From Pirellulales bacterium (GTDB taxonomy: Bacteria > Planctomycetota > Planctomycetia > Pirellulales > Thermoguttaceae), in the NCBI GenBank assembly GCA_030617125.1, contig JAUWWA010000189.1, positions 1-5,006 on the forward strand: 5,006 nt of DNA, in the 5' to 3' direction. Every line of letters begins with the position of its first letter. Within the stretch, counting starts at the first letter, position 1. Under the pieces are notes generated by a model that was not told the origin of the DNA, ran no database searches, and was given only the letters and a program-made list of their open reading frames with translations. The translations under genes were made by a program, and so were the position numbers. Positions 1-5,006 of the stretch are shown piece by piece.

Positions 1-135
1 CCGCTTAGGGCCCACTATCGGCCCACGGCAGAGGTGCTTGACGAGTGCCGCACCGCAGGGAGAATGCTGGCTGAGAAGGCCAAGGAAATGGCCGCCGAGG
101 GCAAGGCCGACGAGAACGTCTGCGTTGCCCCGTAA
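1..135 (+). CDS. C-terminal end of a gene entering from the left; possibly a flavodoxin-type / FprA-like flavoprotein
   Basis: Frame 1 is open from the left edge to a TAA at 133-135, giving 44 codons of a 3'-partial gene. The tail contains a [12 protein letters not shown] stretch followed by an amphipathic, charged helix ([16 protein letters not shown]) and ends in ENVCVAP. A pattern of the type 'basic/aromatic, P-T, acidic, L, x-x-C/A, x-x-x-G, x-x-L-A' is what I associate with the last helix of flavodoxin-fold proteins, including A-type flavoproteins (flavodiiron O2/NO reductases). Those enzymes take electrons from rubredoxin, and a rubredoxin gene begins 43 bases downstream on the same strand, so the context agrees. 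No catalytic residue is visible in this fragment. The frame itself is well supported by codon use and position; the family assignment is an inference from a short tail and could be wrong. Confidence 0.5.
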   Translation, partial: PLRAHYRPTAEVLDECRTAGRMLAEKAKEMAAEGKADENVCVAP

Positions 136-178
136 CCCATTCGCCCATGGTCTTACACTATTGCAAGAGAAAGAAACG

Positions 179-340
179 ATGACGAAATATGTTTGTGACG
201 CGTGTGGTTGGGTGTACAATCCGGAGGAGGGGCTTCCTGAGGAGGGCATCGAGCCCGGCACACCGTTCGAGGACCTGCCCGACGATTTCGAATGTCCCGA
301 ATGCGGCGTCGGCAAAGACGAGTTCTCGCCGGAGGAATAG
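179..340 (+). CDS. Rubredoxin
   Basis: This 53-residue protein is a complete, typical-length rubredoxin, a soluble cytoplasmic one-electron carrier with a mononuclear Fe(Cys)4 centre. The two cysteine knuckles are visible: C6-D-A-C9-G-W-V-Y near the N-terminus and C39-P-E-C42-G near the C-terminus. Between them lie the usual acidic segment, the G-T-P-F (27-30) stretch and L-P-D-D-F (33-37). The protein is strongly acidic, as is normal for the family. The start at 179 was chosen because it puts the first cysteine at residue 6; an upstream ATG at 38 would add 47 arginine-rich residues overlapping the preceding gene and is implausible. Upstream is a purine-rich AAGAGAAAG (165-173), only a weak Shine-Dalgarno. 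The gene sits 43 bases after the partial flavoprotein-like gene and 26 bases before the ZIP gene, so co-transcription is likely. Known partners of rubredoxins include flavodiiron proteins and rubrerythrin; the actual partner here is not shown. Confidence 0.96.
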   Translation: MTKYVCDACGWVYNPEEGLPEEGIEPGTPFEDLPDDFECPECGVGKDEFSPEE

Positions 341-366
341 GAACACTCCATCAGAACACCGTTGCC

Positions 367-1191
367 ATGGAAAAGCACTTGCTCGAATTCTTTCAACAAC
401 ACCACGTTGTTGTCCAGGCGCTAATCGCCACGCTCTTTACGTGGGTCGTCACGGCTGCCGGCGCGGCAATGGTGCTCTTCACCAAGCGTTTCAACCAGAA
501 GGTCATGGACGGGATGCTCGGGCTGGCGGCCGGCGTGATGATCGCTGCGAGTTTCTGGTCGCTGTTGGCGCCGGCCATCGAGATGTCCGGCGGCGATTGG
601 ATGCCGGCAACGGTCGGTTTCCTCGCCGGCGGTGCTTTGCTTTATCTCGTTGACAAGATTCTGCCGCACCTTCACCCCGGGCTGGATATCTCCGAAGCGG
701 AAGGGGTCAAGACCTCGTGGCAGCGCAGCGTTCTGCTGGTGTCGGTGATTACGCTGCACAACATTCCGGAAGGATTGGCGGTCGGGGTGGCTTTCGGGGC
801 GGTGGCGCACGCAACCGAACCCGCTATGGCAGGACAAATGCTCCTAGGCGCCATTGCCCTGACCATCGGCATCGGCATCCAGAACTTTCCCGAGGGTCTG
901 GCCGTCGCAATGCCGCTGCGGCGAGAGGGAATGGGGCGCTTCAAGGCGTTTATGTACGGGCAGGCGTCCGGCGTGGTGGAGCCGATCGCCGGAGTGCTCG
1001 GGGCGTGGGCAGTGCTGGCAATGACTCCCCTACTCCCGTACGCATTGGCGTTTGCCGCCGGCGCGATGATCTTCGTCGTGGTCGAAGAACTCATTCCCGA
1101 GTCGCAGCGAAACGGCTTCAGCGACTTTGCGACCGCGGGGGCGCTAGCGGGATTCGCTATCATGATGGTGCTTGACGTAGCACTTGGATAG
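367..1191 (+). CDS. ZIP-family divalent metal transporter, GufA/ZIP11 type
   Basis: A 274-residue integral membrane protein of the ZIP (SLC39) family, which moves Zn2+, Fe2+ or Mn2+ towards the cytoplasm. About eight hydrophobic segments are visible. The metal-site helices are clear: H131-N-I-P-E135-G in TM4 and Q172-N-F-P-E176-G in TM5. The glutamine in place of the first TM5 histidine is typical of the GufA/ZIP11 subfamily. E205 in the V-V-E-P segment matches the TM6 acidic ligand of bacterial ZIPs, and V-E-E-L-I-P-E (239-245) is another subfamily hallmark. The loop before TM4 carries H101-L-H103. The ATG at 367 gives a normal-length N-terminus. An in-frame ATG at 292 would add arginine-rich sequence overlapping rubredoxin. 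No good Shine-Dalgarno lies before 367; the nearest GGAGG (331-335) is about 31 bases away, so coupling to rubredoxin translation is possible. The stop is 15 bases from cydA. Metal specificity cannot be read from the sequence. Confidence 0.93.
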   Translation: MEKHLLEFFQQHHVVVQALIATLFTWVVTAAGAAMVLFTKRFNQKVMDGMLGLAAGVMIAASFWSLLAPAIEMSGGDWMPATVGFLAGGALLYLVDKILPHLHPGLDISEAEGVKTSWQRSVLLVSVITLHNIPEGLAVGVAFGAVAHATEPAMAGQMLLGAIALTIGIGIQNFPEGLAVAMPLRREGMGRFKAFMYGQASGVVEPIAGVLGAWAVLAMTPLLPYALAFAAGAMIFVVVEELIPESQRNGFSDFATAGALAGFAIMMVLDVALG

Positions 1192-1193
1192 AC

Positions 1194-1200
1194 GGGAAAG
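1194..1200 (+). promoter_or_regulatory. Probable ribosome binding site of cydA
   Basis: GGGAAAG lies six bases before the cydA ATG at 1207, immediately after the ZIP stop codon at 1189-1191. It is a moderate Shine-Dalgarno match and supports this start. There is no room for a separate promoter in the 15-base gap, so cydA must be read from upstream or from within the ZIP gene. Confidence 0.5.
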
Positions 1201-1206
1201 TGCGAC

Positions 1207-2553
1207 ATGAAACTCGACCCGCTGTTCCTGTCACGGTTACAATTCGCGCTGACCGCGGGGTTCCATTTCTTGTTTCCACCGTTGACGATCGGCCTGGCGT
1301 ATCTGCTCGTCATCGTCGAATGGCTGGGCTGGCGGCGGGGTGACGAAGATTACGTCGCCGCCGGGAAGTTCTTTGGAAAGATCCTGGGTTTGACGTTCGT
1401 GGTCGGCGTGGCCACGGGAATCGTCATGGAATTCCAGTTCGGCACGAATTGGGCCGAATATTCGAAGTTCGTCGGCGACGTTTTCGGGGCACCGCTCGCC
1501 GCCGAGGCCGTGTTTGCTTTCTTCCTGGAATCGACCTTCCTGGGCCTGTACCTGTTCGGCCGCGGCCGGGTTTCCAAGGGCGTGCACTGGTTTTCCATGC
1601 TGATGGTCGCCGTCGGCGCGACACTCTCGGCCTTCTGGATCATCGTGGCCAACTCCTGGCAGCAGACGCCTGCCGGGTTTGCCGTGCAGGGCGGACGTGC
1701 CGAAATGATCGATTTCTGGGCGGTCGTGTTCAACCCGTCCACCGGCCCGCGTTTCTTCCACACGATGGTGGCCTGCTGGATCGCCGGCGCGCTGCTGACG
1801 GCCGGCATCTCGGCATGGTTGATTCTGAGAAATCGGTGCGTGCAAATCGTCGGTAAGACGCTCAAGCTCGCACTGATCGTCGGGCTCATTGCGTCGGTGA
1901 TGGCGTTGTTCCCATCAGGGCATCACCATGCCGTGCAGGTTGCCCAAACTCAGCCCGAAAAGCTGGCGGCGATGGAAGGTATCATCCACGGGCAAAATGG
2001 TGCGCCACTGACGCTCTTCGGAATTCCCTCGGAGGATCCGCCTCGACTGAGCCACGCAATCAGCGTTCCCGGCGCGTTGAGTTGGCTCGTATCCGGCGAC
2101 GCCGATGCACACGTCGCGGGGATCGAGGATTTGCGCGAGGCCGGCCACCCCACGCCGCCGTTCGTCCTTACATTCCTTTCCTTCCATCTGATGGTCTGGC
2201 TCGGGTTCTTCTTCATCGCACTGACGGCGCTGGGGGTCTTCCTGCTGGTCCGCAGGAAACTGCATGGCGCCCGCTGGTACTTGCGGCTATTGCTTTGGTC
2301 GATCCCGTTGCCGCTGGTGGCTTGTGAAGTGGGCTGGATCGTGGCCGAGGTGGGCCGGCAGCCTTGGGTCGTCTACCGGGTGCTGAAGACGGCCGACGCG
2401 TTCTCGACCAACGTCGGCGGCGGTGAAATCCTCTTCTCAATCTGCATGTTCGGACTGATTTACCTGTTTCTCGGCGCCTTGTATGTCTTTCTGCTCGTAA
2501 AGCAAATCAACCAGGGACCTGAAACGCCCGTCGCAAAGGAGGCGCAACAATGA
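1207..2553 (+). CDS. cydA: Cytochrome bd quinol oxidase subunit I (short Q-loop type)
   Basis: CydA carries the three hemes (b558, b595, d) and the quinol site of cytochrome bd oxidase in the cytoplasmic membrane, coupling quinol oxidation to O2 reduction. The 448-residue length matches the short-Q-loop class (as in Geobacillus) rather than the roughly 520-residue E. coli type. Aligned by eye to E. coli, the key residues are present: H20 (E. coli H19), E100 and E108 (E99, E107), H185 (H186, heme b558), M329 (M393, heme b558) and E381 (E445, heme b595), the last inside G-W-I-V-A-E-V-G-R-Q-P-W (376-387). The Q-loop retains K252-L-A-A-M-E257, matching E. coli K252 and E257. E. coli R391, near heme b558, corresponds to H327. 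The N-terminal L-S-R-L-Q-F-A-L-T-A block is classic. The gene overlaps cydB by four bases (ATGA). No cydX-like or cydDC gene is visible in the window. A cyanide-insensitive (CioA-like) variant cannot be excluded, because the short loop is common there too. Confidence 0.98.
   Translation: MKLDPLFLSRLQFALTAGFHFLFPPLTIGLAYLLVIVEWLGWRRGDEDYVAAGKFFGKILGLTFVVGVATGIVMEFQFGTNWAEYSKFVGDVFGAPLAAEAVFAFFLESTFLGLYLFGRGRVSKGVHWFSMLMVAVGATLSAFWIIVANSWQQTPAGFAVQGGRAEMIDFWAVVFNPSTGPRFFHTMVACWIAGALLTAGISAWLILRNRCVQIVGKTLKLALIVGLIASVMALFPSGHHHAVQVAQTQPEKLAAMEGIIHGQNGAPLTLFGIPSEDPPRLSHAISVPGALSWLVSGDADAHVAGIEDLREAGHPTPPFVLTFLSFHLMVWLGFFFIALTALGVFLLVRRKLHGARWYLRLLLWSIPLPLVACEVGWIVAEVGRQPWVVYRVLKTADAFSTNVGGGEILFSICMFGLIYLFLGALYVFLLVKQINQGPETPVAKEAQQ
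2536..2542 (+). promoter_or_regulatory. Strong ribosome binding site of cydB, inside the end of cydA
   Basis: AAGGAGG lies seven bases before the cydB ATG at 2550. It is the best Shine-Dalgarno in the window and fixes the cydB start. Together with the ATGA stop/start overlap it indicates translational coupling, which would give balanced synthesis of the two oxidase subunits. Confidence 0.85.
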
Positions 2554-3569
2554 TCGACTTGAACACGGTATGGTTTCTGCTGATCGGCGTTCTGTTGGTC
2601 GGGTACGCCGTCCTCGACGGGTTCGACCTCGGCGTCGGCGTGCTGCACTTGTTTGCCCGAGACGACCGGCAACGGCAAATTCACCTGCACGCCGTCGGGC
2701 CGGTGTGGGACGGAAACGAGGTATGGCTGCTGACGGCCGGCGGCGCGATGTTCGCCGCGTTTCCGCCCGTCTATGCCACCGTTTTTAGCGGCTTCTACCT
2801 CGCCTTCATGCTCCTGCTGTTCGCCTTGATCTTCCGCGCCGTTTCGTTGGAATTCCACCACCAGGTGGACAGCGTGGCGTGGCGAAGGTTTTGGGACTGG
2901 TCCTTCGGCCTGGGCAGCCTGGTGCCGGCACTACTGTTCGGCGTGGCGATCGGCAACGTGCTGCGCGGGCTGCCCATCGACGCCGACGGCGCGTTGAACG
3001 TCTCGCTGTTCGCCCTGCTGAATCCCTACTCGCTCCTGCTCGGAGTTCTGAGTCTGGTCATGTTCACGATGCACGGAGCCGCGTATCTCGCGGCAAGGAC
3101 CCAGGGCGATCTGCAAGCCCGCATGGCCCGATGGACGACCGGCGCGTGGACGGCCTTCGTGGTGCTGTACGCGGCGGCCACGGCGGCGACGCTCTTCGTT
3201 TCGCCGTTTTTGTTCGCAGGCATTCTGGCCGGTCCGCTGTTTTGGATTCTCCTGGTGCTTCTGTTGGGAACGGTCGTCTACATCCCCGTTGCCGTCCGGG
3301 CCGAGCAGTTCGTGCGGGCCTTTCTGGCTTCCGCCGCCATGATCGGCGCGATGATCGGCCTGATGGGGCTGAGCCTCTATCCGCGGATGGTTCCGTCCAG
3401 CATCGACTTGAACAACAGTCTGACGATCTACAACGCATCATCTACCCCGCGCACGCTGACGGTGATGCTCATCATTGTGCTGATCGGCATGCCGTTGGTG
3501 ATTGTGTATACTTCATACATCTACAAGGTTTTCATGGGCAAGGTGACTCTCACAGAAAGCAGCTATTAG
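2550..3569 (+). CDS. cydB: Cytochrome bd quinol oxidase subunit II
   Basis: CydB is the heme-free partner that, with CydA, forms the cytochrome bd core in the membrane. The 339 residues, with about eight hydrophobic segments, are slightly shorter than the E. coli protein (379), mainly because a central loop is reduced. Family hallmarks are V-L-D-G-F-D-L-G-V-G (21-30), P-V-W-D54-G-N-E-V-W (51-59), where D54 matches E. coli D58 of the proposed proton path, and L-L-T-A-G-G-A-M-F-A-A (60-70). Further hallmarks are S-G-F-Y (80-83), the W-D-W (115-117) segment, L-N-P-Y (157-160) and, near the C-terminus, Y-P-R-M-V-P-S-S (277-284) followed by L-T-I-Y-N-A-S-S (291-298). The start at 2550 is fixed by the AAGGAGG site. 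CydB is probably the last gene of the unit: a 154-base gap follows, although no clear rho-independent terminator is present. CydB and CioB cannot be separated by eye with certainty. Confidence 0.97.
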   Translation: MIDLNTVWFLLIGVLLVGYAVLDGFDLGVGVLHLFARDDRQRQIHLHAVGPVWDGNEVWLLTAGGAMFAAFPPVYATVFSGFYLAFMLLLFALIFRAVSLEFHHQVDSVAWRRFWDWSFGLGSLVPALLFGVAIGNVLRGLPIDADGALNVSLFALLNPYSLLLGVLSLVMFTMHGAAYLAARTQGDLQARMARWTTGAWTAFVVLYAAATAATLFVSPFLFAGILAGPLFWILLVLLLGTVVYIPVAVRAEQFVRAFLASAAMIGAMIGLMGLSLYPRMVPSSIDLNNSLTIYNASSTPRTLTVMLIIVLIGMPLVIVYTSYIYKVFMGKVTLTESSY

Positions 3570-3655
3570 GATTACTGCAAGCGGATATCCAAAGCGTCCC
3601 CAAGCAGCGTTCGGCCGCAAGCAAAGCGAACAAGATGGAATTTGCAGGGCAGAAT

Positions 3656-3676
3656 CTTGAAGACCGCGTCCTCAAG
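3656..3676 (+). repeat. Weak inverted repeat in the gap after cydB
   Basis: CTTGAAGAC (3656-3664) and GTCCTCAAG (3668-3676) pair at eight of nine positions around a three-base CGC spacer. This is the best hairpin seen in the 154-base gap between cydB and the next gene. It lacks a following T-run on either strand, so it is not a standard intrinsic terminator. It could be an attenuating or processing hairpin, a protein-binding site, or chance. No convincing -35/-10 promoter was recognised elsewhere in the gap. Confidence 0.3.
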
Positions 3677-3723
3677 AAACACGGTGTCGTGCGTATCAAT
3701 CACGTATCTTGTGACTCAGTGCC

Positions 3724-5006
3724 ATGAACCGCAAGAACCGACTGCTGGCTGGGGGCATTATCCTTTGGGGCGTGGTGCTCGCGCTCTGGCTGAGTAGGCT
3801 CTATTTCCTTCATCCCGTTGATCGCGTCCACGAAGACGACGAAACCTACTCCTACGCCGGCCGGCTGCTAGAACTGCGCGACCTGCTCGGCGCCGGGTAC
3901 CTCTCGCCCCAGTGGTGCACGCACTTCCGCGGCGGACTCGGCTCGCCGTACTTCAGCTACTATCAACCCGGCTTCTTCTATGTAGCAAGCATGGCGCCGT
4001 GGAATGTTCCACCCGTCCGCGCGCTGGGCGCGACCGTCGTCGCGTTCGCGTTGTTGGGCTACGGGGCGATGTTCGCGCTGGTCGGCCGGCGATTCGGCAA
4101 GCTCTCCGGATGGCTGGCGGCCAGCGGACTGCTGCTGTCGGTCTATGCCGGCACGGAGATTTCGCTGCGGGGCGATCTTTCGGAATTCGCCGCCATGATG
4201 ACGCTCCCGGCAATGCTCTGGGCACTTGCCGGGTACCTGGAGCACGCAACGGAGAAAGAGGAGCAGAGAAAAGAGAGAAGAGAAGGAAGGAAAGCCTTCT
4301 GCCTGTCTTCTGTCCTCTGTCCTCCGTCCTCTCTCCTCGTGTGCCTGGCGCTTACCGCAGGGGCGCTCATCGTGTTGCATCCGGCGGTCGCCCTGGTCGG
4401 GTTCGTCCTGCCGGGCGTGGCGCTGATTGGATTCGCGATCGAGACGCGCGATTTCCGCCGTGTGGCGGCCACCGCGTCGGCGCTGGCCGTCGGAGTCGGC
4501 CTGGCCGCGTTCTATTGGTTTCCCGTCTTCTTCGAATGGCACTTGGTGGCCAGCGAAAGGGCGTTCGCCGGCGTCTACCACTACGCCAACCAGTTCATCC
4601 ATCCGCTGAACCTGCTCGACGCGTACCGCCGTGAGAAACCCATTCCGCTGACGCTCGGGCCGGTGCTGCCGGTGCTGGCCGCCTTCAACACGGTCGTGCT
4701 GCTGTGGCGGTGGAAGCGGATGACGCTCCAGCAGCGGCGTCTGCTGATTTTCTGCCTGGTTGGGCTGATCCTGTGCGTGTTTCTGATGAGTGCGGCGTCC
4801 GCGCCGCTGTGGCGATGGGTCCGGCCATTGCAGCGAATCCAGTTCCCCTGGCGGATTCTCAGCGTGCTGAGCGTTCTGCTGGCCGCGGCCGCCGGCGCCA
4901 TGCTGCCATGGCGTGCGGAGAAGATACGCACGGGCGTGGTCGTGCTGATCGTGGCGCTCATGTTCGGGTTTTCCCGGCAGTACACGGCCTACGACTTGGA
5001 CGAGGA
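3724..5006 (+). CDS. Multi-pass membrane protein of the PTPS-related type (probably GT-C-like), 5' part
   Basis: The frame is open for 427 codons and runs off the right edge. An in-frame TGA at 3712-3714 makes the ATG at 3724 the likely start, although no Shine-Dalgarno precedes it. After a signal-anchor-like first helix (about 7-26) comes an outside loop with H36-E-D-D-E40, then L-S-P-Q-W (60-64) and G-L-G-S-P-Y-F-S-Y-Y-Q-P (71-82). Later come R149-G-D-L-S-E154-F, F-Y-W-F-P-V-F-F-E (263-271) and S-A-P-L-W with Q-F-P-W-R (359-377). This order is characteristic of large bacterial membrane proteins labelled '6-pyruvoyl-tetrahydropterin synthase-related'. Despite the name they look like GT-C-fold glycosyltransferases, with acidic residues in the first outside loop; no pterin chemistry is implied. 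The substrate is unknown. A purine/pyrimidine block at 4251-4338 enlarges residues 176-205. No functional link to the oxidase genes is evident. Confidence 0.85.
   Translation, partial: MNRKNRLLAGGIILWGVVLALWLSRLYFLHPVDRVHEDDETYSYAGRLLELRDLLGAGYLSPQWCTHFRGGLGSPYFSYYQPGFFYVASMAPWNVPPVRALGATVVAFALLGYGAMFALVGRRFGKLSGWLAASGLLLSVYAGTEISLRGDLSEFAAMMTLPAMLWALAGYLEHATEKEEQRKERREGRKAFCLSSVLCPPSSLLVCLALTAGALIVLHPAVALVGFVLPGVALIGFAIETRDFRRVAATASALAVGVGLAAFYWFPVFFEWHLVASERAFAGVYHYANQFIHPLNLLDAYRREKPIPLTLGPVLPVLAAFNTVVLLWRWKRMTLQQRRLLIFCLVGLILCVFLMSAASAPLWRWVRPLQRIQFPWRILSVLSVLLAAAAGAMLPWRAEKIRTGVVVLIVALMFGFSRQYTAYDLDE
4251..4338 (+). repeat. In-frame purine/pyrimidine low-complexity element, 44 + 44 bases
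   Basis: Bases 4251-4294 are purine except for one C (4264). Bases 4295-4338 are pyrimidine except for five G (4301, 4305, 4312, 4319, 4326). The switch is abrupt and the halves are equal in length, so the element has approximate inverted-repeat symmetry. The best local hairpin pairs AGAAGG (4281-4286) with CCTTCT (4295-4300). The composition differs sharply from the balanced GC-rich coding sequence on both sides. It encodes a highly charged stretch (E177 to K190) followed by F-C-L-S-S-V-L-C-P-P-S-S-L-L (192-205). Family motifs before and after stay in one frame, so the reading frame survives. It looks like an inserted or expanded simple-repeat element; no transposase or clear target duplication is seen. 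Confidence 0.7.
4304..4338 (+). repeat. Five tandem heptamers, consensus TGTCCTC
   Basis: Five contiguous 7-base units start at 4304, 4311, 4318, 4325 and 4332. The second and third are exact TGTCCTC. The first has T at position 5, the fourth has C at position 1, and the fifth has C at position 2. The G residues at 4305, 4312, 4319 and 4326 are spaced exactly seven apart. The purine half opposite shows a looser 7-base period, for example GAGAAAA, GAGAGAA and GAGAAGG at 4266, 4273 and 4280, roughly complementary in type to the consensus (GAGGACA). A unit length of seven is not a multiple of three, so gain or loss of one unit would shift the host gene's frame. Confidence 0.75.

Noticed and set aside
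38..178. Upstream ATG that would extend rubredoxin by 47 residues
   Set aside because: The extension is arginine-rich, overlaps the preceding gene in another frame, and rubredoxins normally begin a few residues before the first cysteine knuckle.
136..178. Possible promoter before rubredoxin (TTGCCC at 125, TACACT at 154)
   Set aside because: The 23-base spacing is too long for a standard sigma-70 type promoter and both boxes are poor matches.
672..1313. 213-codon - strand frame opposite the ZIP gene and cydA start
   Set aside because: Antisense shadow of two well-supported genes; rich in S, A, P and T with no family resemblance.
2879..3727. 282-codon + strand frame across the end of cydB
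   Set aside because: Most of it is an out-of-frame reading of cydB with arginine-rich composition. Only the last 30 codons lie outside cydB, and those are discussed as a weak finding.
4251..4338. CRISPR array
   Set aside because: The units are contiguous heptamers with no spacers, and no cas gene is present.
4200..4350. Frameshift or broken gene at the low-complexity block
   Set aside because: Translation by hand shows one uninterrupted frame, with conserved family motifs both upstream (R149-G-D-L-S-E) and downstream (F-Y-W-F-P-V-F-F-E).
3868..4602. 244-codon open frame on the - strand
   Set aside because: It lies wholly antisense to the membrane-protein gene, is rich in R, Q, E and G as expected from the reverse of GC-rich coding DNA, and shows no recognisable motif.
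3912..4634. 240-codon + strand frame overlapping the membrane-protein gene
   Set aside because: Arginine/glycine-rich out-of-frame shadow; the frame starting at 3724 carries the family motifs on both sides of the repeat block.

Overview
The window is GC-rich, densely coding bacterial DNA, and every supported gene lies on the + strand. Codon use is strongly GC-biased at third positions. The gene types (rubredoxin, a GufA-type ZIP transporter, a short-Q-loop cytochrome bd oxidase, a large multi-pass membrane protein of the PTPS-related type) and a purine/pyrimidine heptamer element would suit Planctomycetota or a deltaproteobacterium-like lineage. No rRNA or other phylogenetic marker is present, so the taxonomic guess is weak.

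Layout: (1) bases 1-135 hold the last 44 codons of a gene entering from the left, whose C-terminus resembles that of flavodoxin-type or A-type flavoproteins (FprA-like). (2) 179-340 encodes a 53-residue rubredoxin. (3) 367-1191 encodes a GufA/ZIP11-type metal transporter. (4) 1207-2553 and 2550-3569 encode CydA and CydB, the two main subunits of a cytochrome bd quinol oxidase, overlapping by four bases behind a strong Shine-Dalgarno site. (5) A 154-base gap with a weak inverted repeat follows. (6) From 3724 to the right edge an open, unfinished frame encodes a multi-pass membrane protein resembling the 6-pyruvoyl-tetrahydropterin-synthase-related (PTPS_related, probably GT-C-like) family.

Genes 1-5 are tightly spaced (gaps of 43, 26 and 15 bases, then a 4-base overlap) and look like one transcription unit. 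The common theme is oxygen or redox handling. Rubredoxin is a one-electron carrier, classically the donor to flavodiiron O2/NO reductases, and cytochrome bd reduces O2 to water with quinol at high affinity. The ZIP protein may supply metal, but that link is inferred only from position.

The least ordinary feature is an 88-base purine-then-pyrimidine block (4251-4338) embedded in frame in the membrane-protein gene. Its right half is five tandem copies of a TGTCCTC-like heptamer, and its left half shows weaker 7-base periodicity of roughly complementary sequence. It appears to add some 20-25 residues to a cytosolic loop and helix start. I found no CRISPR array, tRNA, rRNA, transposase or attachment site, and no convincing wholly new system.
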